Source: Planctomycetaceae bacterium (GTDB taxonomy: Bacteria > Planctomycetota > Planctomycetia > Planctomycetales > Planctomycetaceae). Taken from it: a stretch of DNA of 64,000 nt. The stretch covers positions 1-64,000 of the forward strand of contig JANSXP010000033.1 of assembly GCA_024742875.1 (NCBI GenBank). The letters run 5' to 3'. A model generated the notes under the pieces. It saw only the letters and a program-made list of their open reading frames with translations. It was not told the origin of the DNA and did no database searches. How positions within the stretch are numbered: position 1 is the stretch's first letter; each line of letters opens with the position of its first letter. The position numbers were made by a program, and so were the translations under genes. Below, piece after piece: positions 7,436-16,786 of the stretch.

Positions 7436-9402
7436 TTTACGAACGTTCGATGTCGGCCGTGGTGCTGTTTACGGTGTTTGTCGGGTTCACGCTGGGACTG
7501 AGCTTCTGGCTGGGCCGCAAGGCGAAATCCTCGGAAGGGTATTTCGCCGCGCATGGACAGATCCCGTGGTTTGTGAACGGCATTGCGTTTGCCGGAGACT
7601 ATCTGTCGGCCGCCTCGTTTCTGGGGATCTGCGGCATGATTGCCGTTTCCGGCTACGACGGGTTTCTCTACTCGATTGGTTTTCTGGCGGGCTGGATTGT
7701 GGCCCTGTTTGTCGTGGCCGAGCCCATGAAACGACTGGGCAAGTTCACGTTTGCCGACGCTCTGGACGCGAAATTCAACAGCCCCGGCATCAAGCTGGCT
7801 GCCGGAATCAGTACGCTGGTTGTCAGCGTGTTCTATCTGATTCCCCAAATGGTGGGTGCTGGCGTGCTGGTCGAACCGCTGCTGGGCTTTGAGCACTGGG
7901 TGGGCGTATTGATTGTCGGCACGGTCGTCATTCTGATTGTGGTGACCGCCGGCATGGTGTCGACAACATGGGTGCAGTTTTTGAAGGGCAGCCTGCTGGT
8001 GGTCTTCAGTGCCATCCTGTCGTGGATGATTCTGGAACGCGGCTTTTCCACCAAACCCGGGGGAGACGAGCAGCGAATTTTTCGCACGCTCGGCCCCTAC
8101 GCTCAGGCGGACTTCAAGCCGACGGCCGCCAACCTGCCAAATATTGAAGCCGAAGTCGGCGGCAACCTGGTGGTTCCGCAGGGCGAATGGGACGCGTCCG
8201 GCTTTGTGCAGTTTACGGCCGGAGACGAGACGTCCACCTGGAAACTGGATGCAGCCGACGATTCCAAAGCCGATACCGTACTGCTGCGTGAGTGTCAGTG
8301 GGTGACCACCAAAGCGGATGGCAGCGTGCTGATTAACGGCCAACCCAAAGGGACGGGCGACGGCCAGGCGGTGCTGACTCCCGTAGGACGGATTACCAGA
8401 CTGCCGGACGGACAGGAAGAGACCGGCTCGCTGGGCATGGCCGAGTTTTTCAGCACGCTGCAGGAAAGCGAAGTGGAACTTTGGCGTAAGCACAGTCTGA
8501 AGGAAGCCAGTGGCGATAAGACGGACATTTACTATCCCAAGCTGACTCCCGGCAGCGAAGTGCTGCGACCCGGCGAGAATCCCAAGTTTGCCGGTATTCG
8601 CGGAGACTCGATCTTTGGCAAGCTGAACTTCATTTCGCTGATGCTGGCCCTGTTTTGCGGAACGGCATCGCTGCCCCACATTCTGATTCGTTACTACACA
8701 GTGAAAGACGAAAGCAGCGCTCGCAAGAGCACGATTGTGGGCATCGCCAGCATTGGCTTTTTCTACGTGCTGACCCTGTATCTGGGTTTGGGGGCGATGA
8801 CCAGTGGGGCGATGGATGTCACCAGCAGCAATATGTCGGCCCCGCTGTTGGCACGCAGCATGAGCACCTGGCTGTTTGGTGCGATTTCTGCCATCGCCTT
8901 CACGACCGTTCTGGGAACTGTGAGCGGTCTGATTCTGGCGTCAGCGGGCGCCGTGACACACGATTTGTGCAGCAGCTATTTCGGCTGGGAAATGACGGAC
9001 GAAGAAAAAGTACGTCTGGCGAAAACGTCCTCCGTGGTCGTGGGAGGCATCGCTATTGTGCTGGGAATTCTGTTTAAGGGATTAAACGTGGGCTTTCTTG
9101 TCGGATGGGCGTTCAGCGTGGCGGCCTCTGCCAACCTGCCGGCTCTGGTGATGATCCTGTTCTGGAAGGGGGTGACGCGTCAGGGGGTGATTGCCGCCGT
9201 GATTGTGGGGATGGTCAGTTCGCTGGGCTGGATTCTGGTCAGCGATGACACCTGCAAGGCGGTTTACGGTATGAGTGAGCCACTGGGAATTACACCCTTC
9301 AGTCAGCCCGGCATTGTGACGATTCCGCTTGGGTTTCTGACGCTGATTGCTGTCTCTAAAATGACGACAGGTACGGCTCAGGATGAGTCTGCGGCCGCCT
9401 GA
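7432..9402 (+). CDS. Sodium:solute symporter, acetate permease ActP type, with large insertion
   Basis: 656 residues, about 100 longer than ActP of proteobacteria. The N-terminal helices carry SSEGYFAAHGQIPWFVNGIAFAGDYLSAASFLGI, typical of the SSS family, and GTASLPHILIRYYTVKDESSARKS is the signature of the ActP subgroup. Between the helix ending near residue 205 and the next near 390 lies a soluble insertion of about 185 residues (TLGPYAQADF ... SEVLRPGENPKF) with beta-rich, polar sequence, probably extracytoplasmic. Expected to import acetate or another short monocarboxylate with Na+. Coupled to the DUF485 gene by a 4-base overlap. The role of the insertion is unknown. Confidence 0.9.
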   Translation: MIYERSMSAVVLFTVFVGFTLGLSFWLGRKAKSSEGYFAAHGQIPWFVNGIAFAGDYLSAASFLGICGMIAVSGYDGFLYSIGFLAGWIVALFVVAEPMKRLGKFTFADALDAKFNSPGIKLAAGISTLVVSVFYLIPQMVGAGVLVEPLLGFEHWVGVLIVGTVVILIVVTAGMVSTTWVQFLKGSLLVVFSAILSWMILERGFSTKPGGDEQRIFRTLGPYAQADFKPTAANLPNIEAEVGGNLVVPQGEWDASGFVQFTAGDETSTWKLDAADDSKADTVLLRECQWVTTKADGSVLINGQPKGTGDGQAVLTPVGRITRLPDGQEETGSLGMAEFFSTLQESEVELWRKHSLKEASGDKTDIYYPKLTPGSEVLRPGENPKFAGIRGDSIFGKLNFISLMLALFCGTASLPHILIRYYTVKDESSARKSTIVGIASIGFFYVLTLYLGLGAMTSGAMDVTSSNMSAPLLARSMSTWLFGAISAIAFTTVLGTVSGLILASAGAVTHDLCSSYFGWEMTDEEKVRLAKTSSVVVGGIAIVLGILFKGLNVGFLVGWAFSVAASANLPALVMILFWKGVTRQGVIAAVIVGMVSSLGWILVSDDTCKAVYGMSEPLGITPFSQPGIVTIPLGFLTLIAVSKMTTGTAQDESAAA

Positions 9403-9439
9403 TTGCGTCCCTCTGTTTTTTGATTATTGCTGTGCGAGT

Positions 9440-9676
9440 ATGAGCTTCGATTACAACAAAGTCAGCGACCTGCTGGTCTGTCCGGATACACGTGCGGAAC
9501 TGGTGAAAGAAGAGAGGGCCCTGGTGTCGACCGACCCACAGTCGCGTCTTTGCTATCCCATTCTTGATGACATACCGCGGCTGCTGACCGACGAGGCCAC
9601 ACAGCTCTCCACCGAAGACTGGGCGGCCGTGATGCAGCGACACAATCGCAGCACGGACACCGGGCAGCCGAACTGA
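9440..9676 (+). CDS. Trm112-like (UPF0434) small protein
   Basis: 78 residues from ATG 9440 (MSFDYNKVSDLLVCPDTRAEL). It matches the small Trm112/YcaR pattern: LLVCP near the start, then L-x-x-x-x-x-x-L-x-YPILDDIPRLL. The second zinc-ligand cysteine usually found shortly after CP is absent, as in many bacterial members. Trm112 proteins often stabilise methyltransferases, but this gene sits 37 bases after the symporter and 9 bases before the BASS-like transporter, so it may simply be part of their transcript. Confidence 0.75.
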   Translation: MSFDYNKVSDLLVCPDTRAELVKEERALVSTDPQSRLCYPILDDIPRLLTDEATQLSTEDWAAVMQRHNRSTDTGQPN

Positions 9677-9684
9677 GGCATTCG

Positions 9685-10737
9685 ATGACGGCCGCATTAA
9701 GACGGCACTGGTTCCTGGTGGGGCTCGTTACGCTGCTGCCACTGGCCGTTGTGCTGGGGACCTCGAATCCGTCAGATCTGCTCGTTCGTTCGACGCACGC
9801 TCTGCCGACCTCGTGGTGTACGGCCGCGATTCTGTTTTTGATGTCGGTCACTCTCGACACCGGGCGGCTGGTGGATTCGCTCAGGCGACCTCTGCCCGTG
9901 GTGACCGCCATCAGTGTCAACCAAATTGTGCTGCCGCTGGCCTGCCTGCCACTGCTGCCACTGCAAAAATCGGCCGACCTGAGGGTGGGCCTGCTGATCG
10001 CCGCCAGCGTGCCGTGCACCATGGCGGCGGCATCCGTCTGGACGCGGCGAGCAGGGGGCAACGACGCGGTTTCGCTGCTGGTCACGCTGATTACCAACGG
10101 ACTGTGCTTTCTGTTCACTCCGTTTTGGCTGGCTGTGGGGCAGCGATGGTTTGGGACCGTGTCGGCCGAGGGGAGTCTGGAGCCCGGCGACATGGTGGTG
10201 CGGCTGGTAACGGCCGCTCTGATTCCTGCGGCTGCCGGACAACTGCTGCGGCGGCATCGGGGTGTGGCCGCACGCGTGGACGTCAATAAAAAAGTCTGCA
10301 GCAATACGGCCCAGACCATCATTCTGACGCTCGTGTTTGTGTCAGCGTTTAAGGGGGGACTGCGATTCCAGAACGACGGGATGATTGAGGGCCTGCGGCA
10401 TACTGAGTTTGCTGTCGTGTGGTTCAGTTGTCTGGCCATCCATGTTCTGGCGATGGTTGTCGCCTGGACGACGGGCGGCGTTTTCCAGCTGGGCGAAGCG
10501 GACCGCCGTGCGTGTGTGATTGCCGGCAGTCAGAAAACGCTGCCGATTGGCATTCTGGTGTCGCAGTCGACCGGACTTCCGTTTTCCCTGGTGCCGATGC
10601 TCATGTTTCATACATCGCAGCTGTTTATTGACACGTGGGTCGCCGATCGCCTCCAGCGAAGAAACGGCCTTTCAGATTCGTCACTGACAACGCAGGGGAA
10701 GTCGGATCCGGCCTCAGCAGTCTCTGATCAGCGGTAA
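9685..10737 (+). CDS. Bile acid:sodium symporter family (SBF-like) transporter
   Basis: 350 residues with about ten hydrophobic helices. The N-terminal half has LFLMSVTLDTGRLVDSLRRP and AISVNQIVLPLACLPLL; the second half has GSQKTLPIGILVSQST and VPMLMFHTSQLFIDTW, matching the SBF-like (PF13593, CPA7) branch of the BASS superfamily. The start is ATG 9685 after GAGG. Members are Na+-coupled organic anion carriers; the substrate here is unknown. The stop overlaps the end of the convergent DUF3859 gene by 10 bases. Confidence 0.85.
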   Translation: MTAALRRHWFLVGLVTLLPLAVVLGTSNPSDLLVRSTHALPTSWCTAAILFLMSVTLDTGRLVDSLRRPLPVVTAISVNQIVLPLACLPLLPLQKSADLRVGLLIAASVPCTMAAASVWTRRAGGNDAVSLLVTLITNGLCFLFTPFWLAVGQRWFGTVSAEGSLEPGDMVVRLVTAALIPAAAGQLLRRHRGVAARVDVNKKVCSNTAQTIILTLVFVSAFKGGLRFQNDGMIEGLRHTEFAVVWFSCLAIHVLAMVVAWTTGGVFQLGEADRRACVIAGSQKTLPIGILVSQSTGLPFSLVPMLMFHTSQLFIDTWVADRLQRRNGLSDSSLTTQGKSDPASAVSDQR

Positions 10738-11114
10738 ATCTGAAACGTCTTTTCAGCCACGACGCGGTTTTCAAACCGGACGGTCAAATGCCAGTCGCCG
10801 AGTTTATCACTCAGCGGCTTCCAGATGGTGTCGCCGAGAAAAAAGTCCCAGTCACTGGTTTTGACAAACACGGAACCGGTGAAGGGAGGTCGTCGCTGAC
10901 CGCTGTCGTCCAGAATGCCCGGATGGTCGATGCAGTATTGCAATTCGGCCGTGCGGCCCCTGCGGACATTCAGGACAAAGCCAAACTCCACATCCACCAC
11001 GGCGGGCACGCGGGTGGTCACCTCCACGATGGACGGAATGTCTTTGGCGGCAGAATCCCACTGGGTATACAGGCCCCAGGTCCGCAGGCGAAATTCAGGT
11101 TTCAGGCGTGCCAT
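10728..11114 (-). CDS. DUF3859 domain protein
   Basis: 128 residues from ATG 11114 (MARLKPEFRLRTWGLYTQWD); a TTG two codons upstream is possible. The pattern RTWGLYTQWD...KDIPSIVEVTTRVPAVVDVEFGFVLNVRRG...L-x-Y-x-I-x-HPGI and the C-terminal G-D-W-H-L-T-V matches DUF3859, a small beta-rich family common in planctomycetes and of unknown function. No signal peptide, so probably cytosolic. It lies 16 bases downstream of the MFS gene and may share its transcript. Confidence 0.75.
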   Translation of the reverse strand: MARLKPEFRLRTWGLYTQWDSAAKDIPSIVEVTTRVPAVVDVEFGFVLNVRRGRTAELQYCIDHPGILDDSGQRRPPFTGSVFVKTSDWDFFLGDTIWKPLSDKLGDWHLTVRFENRVVAEKTFQIYR

Positions 11115-11130
11115 GACCAAACCATCACTG

Positions 11131-12390
11131 TTACGGACACTTCCGGGCAGTAGTCAGTGAGCGGCGACTGAGCAGTAGCGGCATGATGGCGGCAAGCACG
11201 GCAAAAGCGGTCATCGCCAGGTAGCTGGTGGTGTAATCGGCAAACCACTCATCAAACAGGCCGACCAGGGGCGGTCCCAGCGCTCCCACGCCAAAGCCCA
11301 TCATGTTGCTGAAGCCAAACCCCAGGCTGCGTCGCTCGCGGGGCAAAAACTCGGGCAGCAGGCTGTTATACAGCGGCTGGTTCATGAAGTGCACGAACGC
11401 CCACAGTGAGGCGGCCACCAGACGCCCCGGCCCCGACAAAAACGCCATCGCCACCAGGAACGGTATGTTGAGTGCGTAAACGATGGCCAACTGCCAGGCA
11501 AGCCGATCTGAACGAGCGATTCGTCCGGCCGTCCACTGCCCGAAGGCCCCGCACACCAGGGCCAAAGCGGCCGCGTAATTGCCCAGTGCCTGTCCCGACA
11601 GCCGGATGCCCGTCCACTGCTGGATCACATCGTTGGCCGAAGACTCCTTCAGGTAGCGGGGCAGAAAGTGCAGCACGCCGCCGTAAATGATGCCGGAGAA
11701 GGCGGCGCCGATGATCAGCGCTAAATAGGGCCACAGATGAAACGATGTTTCGTCCGCTGGCGGCGCGGCGGAGTCCGGTTTTGAATGGCGACGAACTTGT
11801 GCATCTGTCGGGCTGGTTTGCTGCAGTTGAAAATACAGCAGCACGCCAAGGCCACCGCTGAATGCTGCCAGCAGCAGGTAATAGCCCTGCCACGCCTGCG
11901 GTCGGAAGGACAGCACGATGCCTGCCAGAAACGGCGCACTGGCAATGCCGAGGGAGCCAAACACTCCGTGCATTCCTAAAGCGCGGGCTCGTTGTTCAAG
12001 CGTGGTCTGGTTGGCCAGCAGCGCCAGTCCGGCCGGATGGTACATGCTGGCAAACGAGCCCAGGGCGAACATCTGCATGGAGACGGGGCCGTAGCTGTTG
12101 CTCGCGGAAAACGACGCACAGGTCACTGCCGAGCCCAGCAGGTACAGAATCAGCACGCGTTTTTCGCCAAATCGATCGGCCAGCATTCCTGCAAACAGAG
12201 CGCCCACGCCGTAGGGCAGTCGCAGCGCCGAACCCAGCATGCCCGACTGCACGCTCGTTAAATCAAAGGCCGCACTGATCACCTGCTCCATGCTGGCGAC
12301 CGACTGTTCCAGCAAATGCACGAGCGCGTGGGCCAGTGACACCAGCAGAATGATGCGGTAGACAGATGACGAGAGCCGAGGCGAGGACAC
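11131..12390 (-). CDS. Major facilitator superfamily transporter
   Basis: 419 residues from GTG 12390 (MSSPRLSSSVYRIILLVSLAHALVH); no clear ribosome binding site, so the start is provisional. About 12 helices; the loop between helices 2 and 3 reads GMLADRFGEKR, the MFS signature G-x-x-x-D-R-x-G-x-K-R. The long His/Ser/Pro-rich linker (SPTDAQVRRHSKPDSAAPP) marks the central cytoplasmic loop. The H-A-L-V-H-L-L-E-Q segment in helix 1 resembles the fosmidomycin-resistance-like branch, but substrate cannot be assigned. Confidence 0.85.
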   Translation of the reverse strand: MSSPRLSSSVYRIILLVSLAHALVHLLEQSVASMEQVISAAFDLTSVQSGMLGSALRLPYGVGALFAGMLADRFGEKRVLILYLLGSAVTCASFSASNSYGPVSMQMFALGSFASMYHPAGLALLANQTTLEQRARALGMHGVFGSLGIASAPFLAGIVLSFRPQAWQGYYLLLAAFSGGLGVLLYFQLQQTSPTDAQVRRHSKPDSAAPPADETSFHLWPYLALIIGAAFSGIIYGGVLHFLPRYLKESSANDVIQQWTGIRLSGQALGNYAAALALVCGAFGQWTAGRIARSDRLAWQLAIVYALNIPFLVAMAFLSGPGRLVAASLWAFVHFMNQPLYNSLLPEFLPRERRSLGFGFSNMMGFGVGALGPPLVGLFDEWFADYTTSYLAMTAFAVLAAIMPLLLSRRSLTTARKCP

Positions 12391-12448
12391 GAAGGCGGCA
12401 GACTGTGGACGGACGGTGAATCAGGAAGACGGGCACAGCGTGCTGGGG

Positions 12449-13699
12449 TTAGTTCGCTGCGGCCTGTGGCAGTGTGACGGTGACCGATGCAGAGAACACC
12501 AGGCGGGGATCGTCGCGTTCCAGCAGCGATTGTGCAAGTGCGGCGATGGTGCGATCCACTTTCCCGGCAAACAACTGGCTGTCTGCGTGTCGCACGGTGA
12601 TCGGTTCCGTCAGGTTGAAGATCTCATCATTGGCCAGAATGGTCACTTCGCCGACGTCCGACTGTCCAATCGTCACCGTGTTGCCGCTGCGCGTGGCGAC
12701 CATTCGGGGGCGGCCTTTGGCATTGTCGGCGCTCACCTGCAGCCAGTAGAAACGTTCGTGCGTCACATCATCCTGCTTCCAGACGATCCGGTTGGGAAAT
12801 CGGTTGCGTTCAAATCTGGCCATCCAGGGCACCGCCACGCGATCCTCCAGATTCATCCAGTGCGCCCGACCTTCGTGCAGGGTGACTTCGTGCGGGTAGC
12901 CATCGGGATCGGCTTCCCGCAGCGTCTTGAGTTTGACCTTCCATTCGCCTGCGATGGCGTTGCGACGATAAGCGCGGTCCAGAGCGCCCATGTGGATGGT
13001 GAACGGCAGATTGCGGAGACTGTCCGGCTGTGTTTCGTTGGGGTGTCCGGCCATCATCGAGGCGGCCGCCAGACGATCGGCCATCCGCGGCGCCAGTTGA
13101 TAAACGCCGTCTCCTCCGGCCGAGTAGCCCATGATGTACACGCGATCGGGATTGACGTTCTCAAACAGGATCATGTCGGTGATCAGCCGATCAAAGAAGT
13201 CGTCAATGTGTGCCTCGTGCCACAGATTCCACGTATTGGTGGGCGCTCGCGGCACGAGGTAGATGCCTTCCTCGGGCTGGTACAGCCGTTTCTGGTTTTC
13301 GTACTGCTGGTCGTTGACTCGTGCTGGCGCCCCACCGCCACCATGCATCGAGATAAACAGCCGGCGTCCGTCAGCGGGGGCGTCGCCAAATGCTTTGTAC
13401 CAAAACGGCATCGACTTGCCGTTGAGTGTGATGACGCGGGAGTCAAACTCGGCTTTGCGGGATTCGGTCAGCAGGGCCCGCCGCTTTGCCCACAGAGTGG
13501 CAGCAGCGACTTTGGTCTGCACTGCCGTAAGGGCCGTGGTGGCGAATTCCGCCTGCTGCAGCGCGGGCAGGTTGGCTGCCGTCAAATCATGGTCTGCCAA
13601 CCAGGCGTTGAGCGCCGAGTTGGGGTCTTCCGCAGCGACGGCATTCAGCGTGGGAAGCAGGAGCAGACTCAGCAGTACAGGAAAAGCCAGGGTTTTCAT
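12449..13699 (-). CDS. Secreted alpha/beta-hydrolase, esterase D/PHB depolymerase-like
   Basis: 416 residues with a signal peptide (MKTLAFPVLLSLLLLPTLNAVAA). The hydrolase core has FISMHGGGGAPARVNDQQ (oxyanion-hole HGGG region), the nucleophile elbow GYSAGGDGVYQLAP and a late EGRAHWMN segment that probably carries the catalytic His. C-terminal to it is a ~100-residue beta-domain (FYWLQVSADNAKGRPRMVAT) typical of planctomycete secreted hydrolases. It probably hydrolyses an ester in the periplasm or outside the cell. Divergent from gltX with a 218-base gap. Confidence 0.8.
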   Translation of the reverse strand: MKTLAFPVLLSLLLLPTLNAVAAEDPNSALNAWLADHDLTAANLPALQQAEFATTALTAVQTKVAAATLWAKRRALLTESRKAEFDSRVITLNGKSMPFWYKAFGDAPADGRRLFISMHGGGGAPARVNDQQYENQKRLYQPEEGIYLVPRAPTNTWNLWHEAHIDDFFDRLITDMILFENVNPDRVYIMGYSAGGDGVYQLAPRMADRLAAASMMAGHPNETQPDSLRNLPFTIHMGALDRAYRRNAIAGEWKVKLKTLREADPDGYPHEVTLHEGRAHWMNLEDRVAVPWMARFERNRFPNRIVWKQDDVTHERFYWLQVSADNAKGRPRMVATRSGNTVTIGQSDVGEVTILANDEIFNLTEPITVRHADSQLFAGKVDRTIAALAQSLLERDDPRLVFSASVTVTLPQAAAN

Positions 13700-13917
13700 G
13701 GGGCGTTCCGCGATGTTGGTGCGTGAAGTTACTCAATCGTACATAAGTGGCACCATCTTCCTACGCATTGGTGCATTCCCGAAGAAAACTGGCCGGGAAA
13801 ACTGCGAACTCCTGCGATTGCGTCGTGTTCTTGTTGCGGAGTTCCGTGATGCCGATAACATCCCGGACCAATCTCGTTTGTGGCGTCGTGGTACGCCCCT
13901 GATGGAAAGTGATCCCC

Positions 13918-15498
13918 ATGACGGTTCGTACTCGATTTGCCCCCAGTCCCACCGGTTATATGCACATTGGTGGCATGAGGACCGCACTGTTCAACTGGCT
14001 GTGGGCCCGCAAAAACGGCGGGCAGTTTGTGCTCCGGATCGATGACACGGACCAGTCCCGCAACATGGACGAAGCGTTGGGCCCCATTCTGGATGCTTTC
14101 CGCTGGCTGGGCCTGGACTGGGACGAAGGCCCGGAAGTGGGCGGCGATCATGGCCCGTATTTTCAGTCGCAGCGCCGCGAACTTCACGACACTGCGCTGC
14201 AGCAGTTGCTGGATTCGGGGGCCGCCTACCGTGACTTTGAATCACCGGAAGACACGCGGGCTCAGCGGGAAGCGGCCGAAAAAGAAAAACGTGTCTACAC
14301 CAGCAGTCGGGTGTCGGTCGGGCTGTCACCCGAAGAGGTGCAGCAGCGGATAGACGATGGTCACCCCTTTGTGGTGCGGCTGCTCGTACCCCGAGATCGC
14401 AGGGTTCGCATCACCGATTTGGTGCGTGGCGATGTGGAGTGGGACTGCAGCCTGATGGTTGATCCCGTTGTGGCCCGCGGTGACGGCTCACCGCTGTACA
14501 ACTTTGCGACCGTCGTGGACGATGCGCAGCTGAAAATTACGCACGTCATTCGGGCCGAGGAGCACCTTTCCAACACGCCCGTGCAGGTTCTGCTTTATGA
14601 AGCCCTTGGCTACGATCTGCCGGAGTTCGCCCATATCCCCTTCGTGGCCGCGCCTGGCGGAAAGAAGAAGCTTAGCAAACGTGACATCGACAAATACCGC
14701 AAGAGTCCGGCCTTCGCGAAGCTGTTTCAACTGGGAGATGACGTCCTGAGTCGGCTTCAACTGGATGCTGCAGACGCTGCGCTGTCACCCGTGATGGTGG
14801 CCTACTACGAGCGCGTGGGATTCCTGCCGGTCGGTGTGCTCAATGCACTGGCTCGACTGGGCTGGTCGCTGGATGATGAAACAGAAAACATGTCGCTGCA
14901 GACCGTGCAGGAGAACTTCAGCCTCGACCGTGTGGTGAAGGCCTCAGCGGGACTCGATCCGGACAAGCTGATGAGCTATCAGACGCACTGGATGTCTCAG
15001 TTGCCGGAGGACGAAAAACGGGACGGCTGCCTGGCGTTCCTGGCGCAGGCCGGTCTGGTGGCGGACGCCGCGGATCCCGACGCTGTAACGCTGACGGAGC
15101 AGGTGCTGGCTTTGTCGGCCGATCGCATTCGCGTGTTTGGCGACATCCTGATGATGGACGAGTTCTTTGTGGATGCCGACGACCTGGTCTACGGCGAGAA
15201 GGACTTTCAAAAGCGAATTGTGAAGCCCGAGCAGGCCGTCGAGCATCTGTCTGCTCTGCGGAGCGTGCTGGCGGAGGCGGGGCAGTTTGATGCCGACAGC
15301 CTGCACAAACTCGTTGAGACCTTTGTAACCGATCGGGAACTCAAGTTCGGTCAAATCGCGCCGGCTGTGCGAATCGCTGTGACCGGCAAGCCCAAAGGGG
15401 CTGACCTGTTTCCGACTCTGGAATTGCTGGGGAAAGATGAGTGTCTGCGGCGGATTGATCGAGCCATCGGCAAAGCCGAGTCGATGAAGGTCGTGTAG
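13918..15498 (+). CDS. gltX: Glutamyl-tRNA synthetase
   Basis: 526 residues from ATG 13918, with GGAAAG 8 bases upstream. The N-terminus VRTRFAPSPTGYMHIGGMRTALFNW contains the class I HIGH motif (HIGG), followed by FVLRIDDTDQSR. KKKLSKRD is the KMSKS-type motif. The C-terminal helical anticodon-binding region is complete. Charges tRNA-Glu with glutamate in the cytoplasm. It is the only clear housekeeping gene in the window, and its reading frame is intact, which argues against widespread assembly error here. It stands alone between the esterase and the nucleotide-sugar genes. Confidence 0.97.
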   Translation: MTVRTRFAPSPTGYMHIGGMRTALFNWLWARKNGGQFVLRIDDTDQSRNMDEALGPILDAFRWLGLDWDEGPEVGGDHGPYFQSQRRELHDTALQQLLDSGAAYRDFESPEDTRAQREAAEKEKRVYTSSRVSVGLSPEEVQQRIDDGHPFVVRLLVPRDRRVRITDLVRGDVEWDCSLMVDPVVARGDGSPLYNFATVVDDAQLKITHVIRAEEHLSNTPVQVLLYEALGYDLPEFAHIPFVAAPGGKKKLSKRDIDKYRKSPAFAKLFQLGDDVLSRLQLDAADAALSPVMVAYYERVGFLPVGVLNALARLGWSLDDETENMSLQTVQENFSLDRVVKASAGLDPDKLMSYQTHWMSQLPEDEKRDGCLAFLAQAGLVADAADPDAVTLTEQVLALSADRIRVFGDILMMDEFFVDADDLVYGEKDFQKRIVKPEQAVEHLSALRSVLAEAGQFDADSLHKLVETFVTDRELKFGQIAPAVRIAVTGKPKGADLFPTLELLGKDECLRRIDRAIGKAESMKVV

Positions 15499-15697
15499 TG
15501 GGGGTGCGCTGCGAATGTCAGGGCCGAAGGCCGATTGTCAGTTGGCAAACGTCAGCGGATGCGGTCCGCACAGACGAAACGCGTGCCGTGGATGACGCGG
15601 GACAGTGGAATTCCTGACGCGGTCTGCTGAGTGCCCCACTTCCTTTCTGATCAGTCTGCCTGCGCAGACGCACTGCATTTCATTAACGGAACCTGTC

Positions 15698-16648
15698 ATG
15701 GCTACGGTACTTGTCACCGGTGGCGCCGGATTTCTCGGCAGCCACCTGTGTGATCGCCTGATCGAACGCGGCGACGACGTCATCTGTCTGGACAACTTCT
15801 TCACCGGCAACAAAGAGAACGTGCGTCATCTGCTCGGGCACGAACGCTTTGAATTGATCCGCCATGACATCGTGCACCCTTTCTATCTGGAAGTGGATCG
15901 CATCTTCAATCTGGCGTGCCCAGCTTCCCCGGAGGCGTACCAGTTTAACCCCATCAAGACCATCAAGACGTCGACCGTGGGCATGGTCAATGTGATGGGG
16001 CTGGCCAAACGCTGCGGCGCCCGCATCCTGCACGCCTCCACTTCGGAAGTCTATGGCGATCCGCTCGTGCACCCGCAGACGGAAGACTACTGGGGACACG
16101 TCAATCCCATTGGACCGCGCAGCTGCTACGATGAAGGCAAACGCATCGCCGAATCTCTGATGATGAATTACCACGAGGCCCACGACGTGGAGATTCGCAT
16201 CATTCGAATTTTCAACACCTATGGCCCTCGCATGGATCCCAAAGACGGCCGGGTGATTTCCAATTTCATCACGCAGGCGATCAAGGGTGAGGATATCACC
16301 GTGTATGGTGACGGCACGCAGACCCGGTCATTCTGCTTCTGCAGCGATTTGATTGAGGGCATGTTGCGGCTGATGGATCAGGACGAACACACGGGCCCGG
16401 TCAATATTGGCAACCCCACGGAAAATACGATGCTCGAACTGGCGGAAGCCGTGATCAAAACGGTTGGCAGCACGTCAAAGGTAGTGCACATGCCGCTGCC
16501 CAAAGATGATCCACAGCGTCGGTGTCCGGATATCACGCGAGCCCGCAACTGGCTCAACTGGGAGCCTCAGGTGGCCCTCGCTCAGGGGCTGGAGTCGACT
16601 GTTGAGTGGTATCGTAATCTGATAACCTCAGGACAGTCGCAAAGCTGA
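15698..16648 (+). CDS. UDP-glucuronate decarboxylase (UDP-xylose synthase) type SDR
   Basis: 316 residues from ATG 15698 ([17 protein letters not shown]). NAD-binding GGAGFLGSH, then the catalytic Y-x-x-x-K in [13 protein letters not shown], the form characteristic of UDP-glucuronate decarboxylases (UXS), and [14 protein letters not shown]. The [22 protein letters not shown] stretch is also UXS-type. Expected to convert UDP-glucuronate to UDP-xylose (via the 4-keto intermediate) for polysaccharide synthesis. The next gene is a UDP-glucuronate epimerase-like protein, so both may draw on the same precursor. The UDP-glucose dehydrogenase that makes the precursor is not in the window. Confidence 0.93.
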   Translation: MATVLVTGGAGFLGSHLCDRLIERGDDVICLDNFFTGNKENVRHLLGHERFELIRHDIVHPFYLEVDRIFNLACPASPEAYQFNPIKTIKTSTVGMVNVMGLAKRCGARILHASTSEVYGDPLVHPQTEDYWGHVNPIGPRSCYDEGKRIAESLMMNYHEAHDVEIRIIRIFNTYGPRMDPKDGRVISNFITQAIKGEDITVYGDGTQTRSFCFCSDLIEGMLRLMDQDEHTGPVNIGNPTENTMLELAEAVIKTVGSTSKVVHMPLPKDDPQRRCPDITRARNWLNWEPQVALAQGLESTVEWYRNLITSGQSQS

Positions 16649-16786
16649 TGCTGCAGATGGTCAAGTGAGATTCAGGCTCCTGGAGTGAGCCTGCTGGAAA
16701 TCCTCTGTTCGGCAGCAGGCGGCGGGATGCCCTGTGAATGGGCACCCCGCCGCGTGGTCTTTTTACAACTTTCGGCGAACAGCAAA

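Noticed and set aside
7237-8679. Long open frame on the minus strand (480 codons) across the symporter
   Set aside because: It is antisense to an intact ActP-type symporter with clear helices; its translation is rich in His, Arg and Gln with no motif. It follows from high GC codon bias.
12416-13726. Plus-strand 436-codon frame over the secreted esterase gene
   Set aside because: The minus strand encodes a signal peptide and GYSAGG hydrolase motif. The plus frame has no recognisable domain.
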